Positions 51,573 through 63,094 are shown, counted from the first letter of the stretch. The stretch: DNA of 64,000 nt from an uncultured Eubacterium sp. (GCA_947088865.1 CAMUHY010000002.1:186001-250000), one strand, 5' to 3'. The notes: generated by a model not told the origin, from the letters alone. A program made the numbers and translations.

Positions 51573-52526
51573 TCATTCTATATAAATTAATTTTGATAAA
51601 TTTTTTTCTAATCCTTTCCAAATATATTCATAAGGATACCACTCATATTCAACTACATTTTTTAATTCTTCATCAGCACTTGTATTAATTTTCACAAGTT
51701 CATCAATTGCCAACGATACATTATCCATAAAACACCCTTCTTTTTCAAGAATATCTTTTTTACTATATAATGACATTTCAAAAGAATTTTTATAACATTC
51801 CATCCCACAAACAATTTGAATATTTTTAAAATCTGTGTTATTTATAAAATAATTTCGATAAGTATTAAGAGTAATACAATTATTAAGAAGATTGTCTACA
51901 AACTTTTTTTGAGATACTTTATAATCAATAATTGTAAAAAATATAAACCCTTTTTTATTATAATAATCCCTATAAATAAAAGCCTCTTCATCTCTACTAT
52001 AATCTTCAACAAAAATACTTTTTGAATTAAATAATTCCATTAAAAAACTTTCAAATTGTTCAAGAAGTTGTGTAGATACGTTAGATATTTTCACTTTAAT
52101 TTTTACATAACCTACAAAAACATTACTATTATGACTTTTACACTGTTTCCAAAATCTTAATCCCTGTGTCGAATCTAAAAAATTTATAGTTTTATTCAAA
52201 TTCTTATTTTTACATTGGGATTTTAAAACGATTTCATAATGTTTCTGCTTTTTTTGAATTTCAAATTTTTTACTATTTGCAATAAAACAAGGAAATTTAT
52301 TTGCCTTCTCATCGTTTGTTAAAATATGACAACAAATAAGATTATAATCGACGGTCTTTCCGCCATGAGATTGTGGCAAAATATGGTCTATATTCCAACC
52401 AAATTTACTATTTCTATCATTATATGCAGCCTTCATAATTTCCCGACCTGTAAAATCAACTGCTCTCTGTTTGTTGCCAAATTGCTGAATCCATAAACGT
52501 TTAGCAGTTTCTTTATTTAAGTCCAT
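51573..52526 (-). CDS. HNH endonuclease family protein
   Basis: 317 residues. The nuclease motif is IDHILPQSHGGKTVDYNLIC with CHILTNDEKANK: His48, Asn62 and His67 form the beta-beta-alpha metal site. Residues 100-317 are Lys/Asn/Phe-rich and match nothing I know. AAGGAG precedes the ATG. It is isolated between terminators in accessory DNA. It could be a restriction or homing-type nuclease, or a toxin; the C-terminal part would decide. Confidence 0.82.
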   Translation of the reverse strand: MDLNKETAKRLWIQQFGNKQRAVDFTGREIMKAAYNDRNSKFGWNIDHILPQSHGGKTVDYNLICCHILTNDEKANKFPCFIANSKKFEIQKKQKHYEIVLKSQCKNKNLNKTINFLDSTQGLRFWKQCKSHNSNVFVGYVKIKVKISNVSTQLLEQFESFLMELFNSKSIFVEDYSRDEEAFIYRDYYNKKGFIFFTIIDYKVSQKKFVDNLLNNCITLNTYRNYFINNTDFKNIQIVCGMECYKNSFEMSLYSKKDILEKEGCFMDNVSLAIDELVKINTSADEELKNVVEYEWYPYEYIWKGLEKNLSKLIYIE

Positions 52527-52629
52527 ATTTTATACACTCCTTTTATTTATAAAATTTATTTAAAAATATTAACCTGTTTTTAAATAAAAAATATTACTAT
52601 TTTAAATGTTTGTCAATTATTTTAATATA

Positions 52630-52681
52630 AAAGTACACCTTAAATGTTTTATATACTTATCCAACATTTAAGGTGTACTTT
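52630..52681 (-). terminator. Terminator downstream of the aldolase gene
   Basis: Perfect 19-bp inverted repeat beginning AAAGTACACCTTAAATGTT at 52630-52648 and complemented at 52663-52681, loop of 14 nt, with T-rich sequence on both sides. It lies between two leftward genes. Confidence 0.8.
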
Positions 52682-52746
52682 AAATATTTTTATTTTTTTA
52701 ATATACTTTATAATATTTAAAAAGATTGCCACATACTCTATAACTT

Positions 52747-53721
52747 TTAACCAAACAACGAATGATAAAAATCAATATAATCTTCCCTTTTTTGATTTGT
52801 AAATTCAATAGCTGCTCGAGGATGTTGATTTCTTTGTCCAGTAAGCATATACTGCACATCACAGCCCCAGACAACACCACTTTTTTTAAGAGGGACGATT
52901 CTATTTTGAAGGAATCGAAGCACTGGATTAATATTATATTTTGGATTTCTAAGGAATCCTAACAACAACTCCATATAGCAGTTTCCTGCGCCGCGTCCCA
53001 TGCCGCCCATTGTTGCATCAAGGTAACTTACACCGATAGCACAAGCTTCTATTGTATTTGCAAATGCAAGCTGCTGGTTATTATGCGCATGAATCCCCAC
53101 TAATTTACCTGTTTTTTCGCCAATCTTCAAATACTTATCAGCATATCTTCTAATCTGTTCAGGAAAGAGTGACCCATAACTGTCAACAAGATAAATTACA
53201 TTAACCTTGCTTTTTGATAATAAATTTAATGCAATATCAAGCTCGTCTTCTGCTGCTGCCGATATCGCCATAATATTAATCGTAGTCTCATATCCCATAT
53301 CCGCACAATAATTAATCATCTCAATGGCAGCAGGAATCGTGTTGACATACGTAGCAATACGAATCATATCAATAACGCTATCTTTCTTTGGAAGAATATC
53401 TTTTTTGTAATCCGTTCTTCCAACATCTGCCATAACAGCAATTTTCATATCGGTGTTATTATCTCCGACAACTGCCCTGATATCATCTTCATCACAAAAT
53501 TTCCACTTGCCAAATTCCTTTACATCAAATATTTCTTTTGAGGCTTTATATCCAAACTCCATATAGTCAACCCCAGATGCCACATTTGCCGTATACAAAT
53601 TTTTTACAAAATCATCTTCAAATTCAAAATTATTTACTAGACCTCCATCACGTATGGTACAGTCAACCACCTTAATATCTGGTCTAAATGATACCAATTC
53701 GCCTCTTTGTTCCATCTTCAT
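52747..53721 (-). CDS. DRE-TIM aldolase-domain protein (HMG-CoA lyase-like)
   Basis: 324 residues from the ATG at 53721, with AAAGGA upstream. VVDCTIRDGGLVNNFEFED is the DRE-TIM start (variant of RDG), and VYLVDSYGSLFPEQIRRY with GIHAHNNQQLAFANTIEAC are the metal-binding and HMG-lyase/4-hydroxy-2-oxovalerate-aldolase motifs. The family cleaves or condenses 2-oxoacid carbon-carbon bonds. The substrate cannot be told. Such stand-alone enzymes occur in surface polysaccharide or amino-acid loci, but no partner is near. It is followed by its own terminator. Confidence 0.88.
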   Translation of the reverse strand: MKMEQRGELVSFRPDIKVVDCTIRDGGLVNNFEFEDDFVKNLYTANVASGVDYMEFGYKASKEIFDVKEFGKWKFCDEDDIRAVVGDNNTDMKIAVMADVGRTDYKKDILPKKDSVIDMIRIATYVNTIPAAIEMINYCADMGYETTINIMAISAAAEDELDIALNLLSKSKVNVIYLVDSYGSLFPEQIRRYADKYLKIGEKTGKLVGIHAHNNQQLAFANTIEACAIGVSYLDATMGGMGRGAGNCYMELLLGFLRNPKYNINPVLRFLQNRIVPLKKSGVVWGCDVQYMLTGQRNQHPRAAIEFTNQKREDYIDFYHSLFG

Positions 53722-53865
53722 CCATTCCTTTCTCTTTTTCTGCACATTTAATTGTTTTTCTTTTTTGCACAATTCTCTGTCGCTTTAACGCGCTAAATTT
53801 ATCTTAGTATATCATACTTCATTGAAATGTCAAGATTATTTTTTAATAAATAACCAATAAAATAA

Positions 53866-56800
53866 TTATCTATTCACTAATTGTTTCTCCATTGTCTCAA
53901 CAACTTCTCTCATTCCCTTTAAATACTCGCCTTGATTTTTAAATTTTTTCTTGACAACGCGCCATACAAACTCAATATTTTTATCGTTTGTAAGGCGAAT
54001 AGCTCCGCCATAGCAATCAATAAAATGTGGTATCGCCTCCCTATTAATTTCCGCATTCAAATAGATTTTAAATTCGGTTCGATATACAGGCGGATGACTC
54101 TCGTCATCAAGACCGCCTTTTATCTCCATAATGCCCACTTTATGCGCTTTTGCTTTTATCAACGCAATCTGTAAAAGATTTTTAGCACAAGGTTCAAGAC
54201 TTCCATATCGGTCTTGCAATTCATCTTCCATATCCGACAATTCATCTAGTGTTTCAATAGCTGCAATTCGTTTATATACATCTAATTTTTGATATTCACT
54301 TTTAATATATGTCGGCGGAAGATATGCATCCACCATCACATCAACTTTTGTCTCAAACTCATACTCATTTTTGATACCTTTTAAATTATTGACAGCTTCA
54401 TTTAACAATTTGCAATAAAGGTCATATCCAACAGCTGCCATATGTCCATGCTGACTTTTTCCCAACACATTTCCAGCACCTCTAATTTCCAAATCCTTCA
54501 TTGCTATTTTAAATCCAGAACCCAAATCGGAAAATTCTCTTATTGCATGAAGCCTTTTTTCTGCAACTTCAGACAACATCTTATCACGCCGATACAATAA
54601 AAACGCATATGCTGTTCGATTGCTTCTTCCAACACGTCCCCTTAACTGATACAATTGCGATAAGCCAAACTTTTCTGCATCTTCTATAATCATCGTATTG
54701 ACATTGGATATATCCATCCCCGTCTCAATAATCGTCGTTGATATCAACACATCTATTTTTCTGGCAATAAAATCACTCATAATCCGCTCAAGCTGCCTTT
54801 TATCCATCTGCCCATGCGCAAATTCAACCACTGCATCAGGTACTAACGCACTGATATGAGCGGCAACTTCATCAATATTTTGAACGCGATTGTACACATA
54901 ATACACTTGTCCGTTTCTTGCAAGCTCTCTGTTAATCGCCTCTCGAATCATCTCATTATTGTGTTCTGTCACAAATGTCTGTATTGGCAGTCTGTCTACT
55001 GGAGGTTCTTCTAAAACGCTCATATCTCTAATTCCCACAAGACTCATATGCAGTGTTCGTGGAATTGGTGTGGCGCTGAGCGTAAGCACATCAATATTAT
55101 TTTTTAACTGCTTAATTTTTTCTTTATGAGTGACACCAAAACGCTGTTCTTCATCAATAACAAGCAATCCTAAATCCTTAAATTCAACGTCTTTTGACAA
55201 CAACCGATGTGTTCCAATAACAATGTCAACAAATCCCTTTTTTAAATCAATTAATGTTTGTTTTATCTGTCTACTTGTTCTAAAACTTGACAATTGTGCA
55301 ACTGTAACCGGAAAACTTTTCATTCGTTCCTCAAACGTATTATAATGCTGTTGTGCAAGAATGGTGGTCGGCACTAGATAGGCAACCTGCTTTCCCTCCT
55401 GAACAGCCTTAAATGCGGCTCTTATAGCAATTTCGGTCTTGCCGTAACCAACGTCCCCGCATATAAGTCTATCCATAATACGCTCGCTTTCCATATCCCG
55501 CTTCGTATCTTCAATTGCACGAAGCTGGTCAGGTGTCTCCTCATATGGAAACATCTCTTCAAACTCGCTTTGCCATACCGTATCTTGATTAAAACGATAC
55601 CCTTTTTTTTGCTGCCTTTGCGCATATAATTCAACCAAATCCTTTGCAATTTCCTCAACGGCTCTTGACACCTTCGACTTTGTGCGATGCCAGTCCGGCG
55701 CGCCGATTCGATTTACTTTTGGCTTTTTTTCTGTATCTGCCGCCATATATTTTTGAAGTCTATCAAGCTGTGTCGCCAAAACATAAAGATTCGTATTATC
55801 TGCATAATCAATTTTAATATAATCTTTTTGCGTGCCATCCGTACAAATTTTTTCAATACCTCTATATATACCAACGCCATGGTCTTCATGGATGACATAA
55901 TCACCTATATTTAACTCATTAAATTGTGAAATGGATTTGCCATCATATTGTTTTTTTCGTTGTTTTTTTCTATTTTTGCTTGTAAAAATATCATTTTCAG
56001 CAATCACAACAAGCCGCAGTAATGGATATTCAAAACCTTTGTGAATATTTCCGCATGTGACAACAATACTGCCCAGCTCTATATTATCGTCAAGCGATTC
56101 CATAAATGAAACGGTTACTTCTAAATCCATTAAATCTTTAACAATTCTTTTTGCCCTCGTTCTTGAATTGCAGACTAAAACTGTTTGATACCCTTGTCTT
56201 TTATACTTCTTTAAATCTTCCGCCAAATATTCAAAACTGTTATTATAGGAATTAATCCCTCTTGCCTCAATACGTATATATTTTGCTACCTTTAATTGCT
56301 TTGGCTTATAATCCAGCATTGATATAATTAAAAGTCTTGTGTTGTTTAATTTATTAAATATTTTACTCACAGGAATCAACAGATTAGCTTGACTAGGCAA
56401 CATGTATCCCGTAGCAATTCTATTTTTGCTGCTTTCTTCATATTCATATTGAACCAGCTTCATTCGCTCGTCAATTCTATTAGGTTCATCTAACACAAAA
56501 AGCGTATCCTCTTGTGGAAAATACGAAAGAAAACTGACACATTCGGATATAAATGTACTTATATATTTACTGTAATCTTTATTTCTTTCCAAATCTCCCA
56601 AAAGCCTTCTTATATGATTACAATGCTCCATTTGTTCTGCTTTTTTGCAATTTTTATCGTTATTAAACAGCTCAATCTGTTTTTGAGCCTCCTCTTTTAT
56701 CGCCTGCAATCCCTTCTCAACTTCATCTTCTGTAATCAGACATTCCGTTGCAGGAAATATGCTGTATTGATTTGTTTTTTCTATGGAGCGTTGACTTTGC

Positions 56801-57429
56801 ACGTCAAAAAAACGTATTGAATCGATTTCATCATCCCACAATTCAATACGCACTGGCGTTTCTTCTGTATGTGAATAAATATCTATAATTCCGCCTCGAA
56901 CAGCAAACTGTCCAGGCACGTCAACCATGCCAACACGTTCATATCCCATGTAAACCATTTGCTTTACAAACAGTTCAACATCTATTTTATCCCCTAATTG
57001 ATAATGAATTGTATGGTCTATATAGCGTTGTATTGGAACAAGCAAATCGGTTAAACCGTCAATCGTTGTTACAACGGTAAGACTCCCTTCCCCATTGAAC
57101 ATTTGCAAAATTTTATCAATACATTTAATACGCTGCCCAACAATCTGATGTCCATGAATATCTGCACTATAAAAAATAAAATCTTTTGCGGGATATGCAA
57201 TGCAATTTTTATTAAAAAACTGGACATCCTCTAAGAGTTCACGCACTCTCATCTCATCATATGTTATAATAACTTTAAATTTATAATGCTGTGATATAGC
57301 TTCCGTAAAATGCACTTTTTGCGTATCCACACAACCGCTTACCATCACTGTATTTCCAATTGTCTCAAAAGCCTGTTTTATTTCTTCCATTCCAGCCATA
57401 TCCAGAATGGGCTTATACAATCCTTGCAC
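53866..57429 (-). CDS. mfd: Transcription-repair coupling factor Mfd
   Basis: 1187 residues. The N-terminal UvrB-homology region, the RNA-polymerase-interacting Tudor-like domain (LNIGDYVIHEDHGVGIYRGI) and the RecG-like motor are present. Walker A is GDVGYGKTEIAIRAAF, the DExH box LLVIDEEQRFG, and motif VI QLRGRVGRSNRTAYAFLLY. The C-terminal domain D7 closes the protein. It removes stalled polymerase and recruits UvrA. GTG is the start, with GGAGG 8 nt upstream. It follows pth by 28 bp, the order seen in many Firmicutes. Confidence 0.97.
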   Translation of the reverse strand: MQGLYKPILDMAGMEEIKQAFETIGNTVMVSGCVDTQKVHFTEAISQHYKFKVIITYDEMRVRELLEDVQFFNKNCIAYPAKDFIFYSADIHGHQIVGQRIKCIDKILQMFNGEGSLTVVTTIDGLTDLLVPIQRYIDHTIHYQLGDKIDVELFVKQMVYMGYERVGMVDVPGQFAVRGGIIDIYSHTEETPVRIELWDDEIDSIRFFDVQSQRSIEKTNQYSIFPATECLITEDEVEKGLQAIKEEAQKQIELFNNDKNCKKAEQMEHCNHIRRLLGDLERNKDYSKYISTFISECVSFLSYFPQEDTLFVLDEPNRIDERMKLVQYEYEESSKNRIATGYMLPSQANLLIPVSKIFNKLNNTRLLIISMLDYKPKQLKVAKYIRIEARGINSYNNSFEYLAEDLKKYKRQGYQTVLVCNSRTRAKRIVKDLMDLEVTVSFMESLDDNIELGSIVVTCGNIHKGFEYPLLRLVVIAENDIFTSKNRKKQRKKQYDGKSISQFNELNIGDYVIHEDHGVGIYRGIEKICTDGTQKDYIKIDYADNTNLYVLATQLDRLQKYMAADTEKKPKVNRIGAPDWHRTKSKVSRAVEEIAKDLVELYAQRQQKKGYRFNQDTVWQSEFEEMFPYEETPDQLRAIEDTKRDMESERIMDRLICGDVGYGKTEIAIRAAFKAVQEGKQVAYLVPTTILAQQHYNTFEERMKSFPVTVAQLSSFRTSRQIKQTLIDLKKGFVDIVIGTHRLLSKDVEFKDLGLLVIDEEQRFGVTHKEKIKQLKNNIDVLTLSATPIPRTLHMSLVGIRDMSVLEEPPVDRLPIQTFVTEHNNEMIREAINRELARNGQVYYVYNRVQNIDEVAAHISALVPDAVVEFAHGQMDKRQLERIMSDFIARKIDVLISTTIIETGMDISNVNTMIIEDAEKFGLSQLYQLRGRVGRSNRTAYAFLLYRRDKMLSEVAEKRLHAIREFSDLGSGFKIAMKDLEIRGAGNVLGKSQHGHMAAVGYDLYCKLLNEAVNNLKGIKNEYEFETKVDVMVDAYLPPTYIKSEYQKLDVYKRIAAIETLDELSDMEDELQDRYGSLEPCAKNLLQIALIKAKAHKVGIMEIKGGLDDESHPPVYRTEFKIYLNAEINREAIPHFIDCYGGAIRLTNDKNIEFVWRVVKKKFKNQGEYLKGMREVVETMEKQLVNR

Positions 57430-57456
57430 GAATATCTCCTCCGTTATTTACTGCTT

Positions 57457-58017
57457 TTAGCCGTTAAACCGATTCATACCGCTGTCAATACCTTCGCTGA
57501 TAATACATTGAACGGCGTCACATGCTCTCTGTCTGCCTTCTTTAATATCTGTACACAATTCATCCGGAAATCTTCCAAGTACCCAGTCCACCAAATCCCA
57601 ACCTTTCGGTTTATTGCCAACACCAAACTTAATCCGCTTAAATTCCTCACTTTTTAAATGCGCAATAATACTTTTAATACCATTGTGTCCTCCCGCACTG
57701 CCCCTTGCCCGAAGGCGCAGCTTACCTGGTTCAAGACTAATATCATCAAATATCACAATAATATCATCTACCGTAAGTTTATAATAATTCATTACCTCTT
57801 TTACACATTCACCTGAATGATTCATATAGGTCATTGGTTTTACTAGTATTACCCTCTGACCTTCAATAATTCCCTTGCCAATAAGTCCCTTATGCTTGGC
57901 TGTATCTATATCTATATTATACTTCTGTGCAAGCATATCTATTACATCAAATCCTGCATTATGTCTTGTTCCATGATATTCTTTTCCCGGATTTCCAAGT
58001 CCAACAATAATAAACAT
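57457..58017 (-). CDS. pth: Peptidyl-tRNA hydrolase
   Basis: 186 residues from the ATG at 58017, which has GAGG at good spacing; the 4-residue upstream extension is rejected. IIVGLGNPGKEYHGTRHNAGF carries the catalytic His, and VKPMTYMNHSGECV and RARGSAGGHNGIKSII are family motifs. It recycles peptidyl-tRNA released from ribosomes. It is co-transcribed with mfd. Confidence 0.96.
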   Translation of the reverse strand: MFIIVGLGNPGKEYHGTRHNAGFDVIDMLAQKYNIDIDTAKHKGLIGKGIIEGQRVILVKPMTYMNHSGECVKEVMNYYKLTVDDIIVIFDDISLEPGKLRLRARGSAGGHNGIKSIIAHLKSEEFKRIKFGVGNKPKGWDLVDWVLGRFPDELCTDIKEGRQRACDAVQCIISEGIDSGMNRFNG

Positions 58018-58430
58018 ATATTTCCTCATTTCTATCTTTTTAATTCAAAATATAACTTTTAATCATTTATCTTTTTTTATTTTGTGACAGCCTGTTTTAA
58101 CTATTCCACGCAAGATTACCCTTGCTCTGTATTTATAAAAGTTCAATTCTTTATAACACGTAAATAAAATATTGAACTTTTTTTAAAAAAGCAAGGGGAT
58201 TTTATAATGTATGTGTCAACATTATACTGGAACATTACTAAATGAACAAGCCTATTTTTAATATAAAAACTACAAAAAAATTTTAAAATATAAACAAAAA
58301 AACTATTGCAAAATGATGATTATATAAAAGGCAATGTTAAAACATACACTGCCTTTTATATAACTTTTTCATTTTGCAATAGTTCTGTTTAAGCAAATAG
58401 CATAGCGGCTTGCGAATATCCGCTTAACTT
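58018..58430. other. pth upstream region
   Basis: 413 bp without a gene. A nested inverted repeat at 58119-58198 (outer CCCTTGC / GCAAGGG, inner AAAAGTTCAAT / ATTGAACTTTT) and the terminator at 58301-58382 fill most of it. The pth promoter should lie between them, but I do not see a clear one. Confidence 0.6.
58301..58382 (-). terminator. Long hairpin terminator of the pectinesterase gene
   Basis: ACTATTGCAAAATG pairs with CATTTTGCAATAGT, with inner arms TATATAAAAGGCA / TGCCTTTTATATA; TTTTTTTG follows on the minus strand. It belongs to the long-hairpin family. Confidence 0.85.
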
Positions 58431-58440
58431 TTACTTATCA
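58402..58440. repeat. MITE-like repeat, short inverted copy
   Basis: Reading leftward it gives AAGCGGATATTCGCAAGCC, the end sequence of the repeats at 8979 and 47936, then GATAAG. It overlaps the last codons of the pectinesterase-dockerin gene. Confidence 0.4.
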
Positions 58441-61400
58441 AATTTATTTACATACTCTTCAACACGAGCCAAATATTTAAGAAGAATTACAGCATCGGCA
58501 ACATCAATTTTGCCGTCATCATTAAGGTCACTGTTTTCTTCAATAATATCATAACCTTTCATCTGTGCGATATGCTTTTTCAAAAGAACAGCATCGATTA
58601 TATTCTTAACGCCGTCACCATTGACATCACAGTAAACTGGTTCCTGATTTTTAAGATATCCCTTACTTCTAAGTTCATCTGTCCACTTATCGGTTTCTGA
58701 ATCAAGGAATGCCTCATATGTTATATCCGTCTTTCCACCGTCAAGTTTTGGCTCTGTAAGAACCTGCGCCCATGATGCTCTCTTTGAAGAATTATCTTCA
58801 CCAGAAAGTTCTTTAGAACCATACTCACACATAAATGGAGATGGACCACCTAAGGAATTATTCCAGCCTTCAGGTACAATCAATGACTTTCCTTCTGAAC
58901 CTGGAAAATCTGTTGTTTCAATTGTTGTATTATAAAATACTGCCTCTGATGTATTACCTGCCCAAGGTCTTCCAAAATAGCCTGGTTTTGACCTTGTAGC
59001 TGAAGCAGTATCAACGCCTGGTGTTGTAGAAGTGATGTTACATTCGTACATCAAATAACCTCTGCCACCTGCCTGCTGTGTAGCCGTAATGTAAGCCACA
59101 TCTGTACCAGCCTCACTTGTGTTCATAACAAGATTACAACGATTAAATACAGCTATCATTCCACCAAAAATGTAATCTGTACCACCAAGTATATCACATT
59201 TTTCAAATACTGCTTTTGTGCTAACTCCACCATAAAGTGTGTCTTGTCTGCCAATAAATTTACATTTATTAAATGCTGCTTTATCGCCAAGAATTGCCAT
59301 AGCAGCTGCTCTCTCAACGAAAGACTTAGCTTGAACAGAAACGTCGCCTACTGTTGTAGAACGAACGCCCTTGCTTCCCGTCTCCCAGCAAACAACTGTA
59401 TCAGCAGCTTCTTTTGCTGATATATACTGGTTAAATGAGTTCTCAAATACAATTCCATCTGCTTCAAAACCATTTGCATATACAACAACTGTTGCATTCC
59501 AATAAGAATTGTTTGTTGTTCCTGAACCCGTATTAACATTGCTTAAATAACCATTTTCTTGATTTGCTTTTTTCACATCTTCATTGTACAAAGAATCAGC
59601 GCCCATACTGTAATAGTTATATCCATGACCATAGTATGATGTAATTCTTACTACGTTTTCAGCAATATCAACACCTTTGTTTGTCAACTGAATGCTTGAC
59701 TGTTTGCCCGCTGCATTGACAAGTGAAATATTAGGAATCTTAATTCTTAACATCTCTTCATAGTTGCCTGGGTCAATTACAATCTGAACTCTCTGGTCTT
59801 CACTTCTTTGCATCTTTGACACATGTTCAATTGCTTCATTAATGGTCTTAAACTGCTTATCAGCACCTACTGTTACCTTTTCAGCATATGGTATTGATGG
59901 ATTTACAACAATACTTGTAAAGTAAGTCTGTCCCTTATTGTCTGTATCATCTGCATTCTTTCCTGGTTTTGCTGTAAGTGTTACAAAACCATCTTCTTTT
60001 GCAATATACTGTTTTGACTCAATCTCAGATGTACTTCCTGAATTAGAATATACATCAACCTCACCATTAATGCTAAAACCTGCACAATAGCAATAACTGA
60101 TTGTAACAATATCATCTTTCTTTACAGGTACTTTAACACTTCCTGCCTCCGTAGGATTGCCAGCTTGGTCTGTACCAGCAGGATTTACAAGTAAATATAC
60201 TTTATTTTCCATAACATTTACTTTTGAAAGCTGTAAGCCTAAATAGTACTTATCTTCTCCAATTGTCTCAATTCCTGGATTTCCTGCATTGTATACCGCA
60301 AAATCCCAATTTGAAAGAGGCTTAAATGAAACCTTCTTTTCAACGGCTTTGCCATTTATTTTTACATTCGATGTAATTCCCTGAATAACAGCTTCACTGC
60401 CCACGCCTGAAACCTTGACAGAATATTGTCCATCTCTTAATTTTATTGCATCAGATGTTTTAAATGTATAATTATATCCCTCTTCATCAATATTGCTGAA
60501 TGTTACAACTGCACTTGCTTTTGCTGCATCGGACAATCCTTCAAAAGTCATTTTCACATCATATACTGGCTTTGCAACAAAGTCTATATTCTGTGTGCCA
60601 TCTGCATCGGCCTTAATCGTTGACATATCCTTTAAAGCATAGTCATTAATTCCATTGGCAACAATCTTATACTCAACGCCTTTTTCAAGATTAATCGTGA
60701 TATCATCACCTGTAATCTGATATTCTGGAATATAAATCTTATCTGTGTTTACAAAAGAAAGCTCAACGTTCTTCAATGCTTCTTCACTAAGACCTGTAAC
60801 TTTTCCTGTAACTTTTACTAAATCAACAGCTTTAATCTTAATATCAAATGTCTTTGCCCCTGAAGCATTTGGAATAGCTAAGTCTGTGGCACTCTCAATA
60901 ACAAAACCATTTGCATTAACTAATGAAACAGTATAGTCATAATTTTCATTTAAATATACAGAATATGTACCATTGTTTGGCTCAGCTTGAACACTCTCAC
61001 CAGTCTGAGTACACTTAAAATTCACTGCGTATGCTCCAATAGATGGCGCTGCTGTTGTATCAATTGAACCGCTTACTACAATAGGCTGTGTATGAACTCT
61101 CTCCGCTCTGTACAATACCAATTTTTCATTGATTGAATAAATTTTATATTCACCATATTCTGTGGCATAGAATGTAAGCTTTCTTCCTTCTACTGCACTT
61201 TCAGCAGACTGAATCTTGCCTGATGGAGATTCAAAATAAATAGTAGAAGCTCCGCCATTAGAACCCATATAAAGTGTAATAATATCATTAGGATATGCTT
61301 TTAATCCTACATAAGCTGTTGGTGATGCATTATTAGAATATACATAACCAGTCAATGTTGTACCTTCAACTGTAATTGGGTTTCTTGTATCATATCTTGT

Positions 61401-63094
61401 TATTGCTTCATTTGCTGTACGAATTCTGGCATTTGTTCTACCACCATAACGAAATACCAATTCGTCAAATGAAAATGAGCCAATTGTAGCACCTGTACTG
61501 CCCTTTACAACATCATCAGGATAAATACTATTAATTGTATCTACTGACAACTTATTATTATATTTTGTATCATCAAGCTGTTCGCCGCCAAAATCCCATA
61601 CATCAACCTTGCCGTTTCCAACAAGCTCTGGCTTCTCTGTTGCTGCTGGTTTATTAGAGACACTCATACCGTGCATATAATACTCTGCACCGTCTGTTCC
61701 GCCAACTTTAAATGTCAATGTTGTAGCGACACCTGTATATGTAAAGGACATCGTTGAAAGTCCATCATTTTTATGACTAATAATAGACTTTGTATCTTCT
61801 TCAAATTTTCCTTTTTTGCTTGAAGCCTTAATTACGCCTGCTTCATCTGCACCATACTCGCAAAGATGGAATGTAATCGTTGCATCGCCTGCTACCTTTA
61901 CATCAAACGTATCACCTTTTAAAATTGCAAGTCCATGTTGTGTGTCATGTGTATACATTGTACCAGCACTTGTTAATGTCAAAAATCCATCTTTTGAAGT
62001 AACAGAGCCATTTAATTGATTTGCACTGTCATAGCTAGCTGCCAAAACAGAACCATCTGAAAAATTGTAATCATAAATGGTATCTTTTACAGCACCATTA
62101 TCATCTGGTTTTTCTTCTGTGATAGCAGCTACCTTAATGATTGGAATATACATCGTTGCTTCTAGCTTTAATGTCAATGTTGTTGGCTCTTCCTCTGTAT
62201 ATTCAAACACAGCAGCGCTTCCATCATTATGCCAGCATCCCTTTTGTACATCTACTGACTGTGTATATGTTCCGTCCGCATCTGTCATCGTTACTGAAAT
62301 TGGTTGTTGTCCATTGTTATACAAACAATCCCCCACTGTTATCTTACTTGGACCATTCACCTTAATTTCAATATTATTATCTTTATTAACTTGAATACCA
62401 TGCTGCGCACCATTTAACTTAAATGTTCCACCTGCCGCAGCTTTTACTGTAAGACTACCATAAACAAGGTCTTTAGAACCATCTGTCTCGCCTGTAATAA
62501 TTGAATTATCACAAAAATTATAGGTCTTACTCATAGCTACAACTTCTATACATGGAATATACATTGTTGCTTCTATATTTAATGTCAATGTTGTTGCTTC
62601 TTCCTCTGTATAGTTAAATACCGTCGCACTCTCATCTTGGTGATAGCAGCCTTTTTTTGCATCTCCTGTCTGTGTATATGTTCCGTCTGCATCAGTCATT
62701 GTCAACGAAGCAAGTCCACTGTACTGACAATCCCCCACGATTATCCTACTTGGACCATTAACCTTAATCTCAATATATTACCTGCATTGACTTGAATACC
62801 ATGCTGTGCACCATTTAATTTAAATGTTCCCCCTGCAACAGCTTTTACTGTAAGATTACCATAAACTAAATCTTTAGAACCATCTGTCTCACCTGTAATA
62901 ATTGTATTGTCTCTGAAATCATAAAATGCATCCCCATCTTGTGATACAACAGTACCTTTTTTTCCTACTTCTTCTGCTGCATATGTTGTTGATAAAAATA
63001 CATTTGACAATTCAGAGCCAGAAAATACCGTAGTTACAGACAACAATATCGCTGCAATCGAAGCTGTAACTCGCTTTAATGCTTTTTTTCTCAT
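58431..63094 (-). pseudogene. Secreted pectinesterase with dockerin, split by a frameshift
   Basis: Two frames together encode about 1550 residues. The first (62741-63094) has a signal peptide (MRKKALKRVTASIAAILL) and the start of a carbohydrate-binding-like repeat. The second (58431-62738) continues with further copies of that repeat (GSKDLVYGSLTVKAAAGG, FKLNGAQHGIQV), fibronectin-like modules, a pectinesterase beta-helix (GRQDTLYGG, GGTDYIFGG, GYFGRPWAG) and a type I dockerin (DVNGDGVKNIIDAV, SDLNDDGKIDVADA). Comparison with the next repeat shows one base missing in the AT tract at 62773-62780. It demethylates pectin. The shift may be a true mutation or a read error. Confidence 0.85.
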
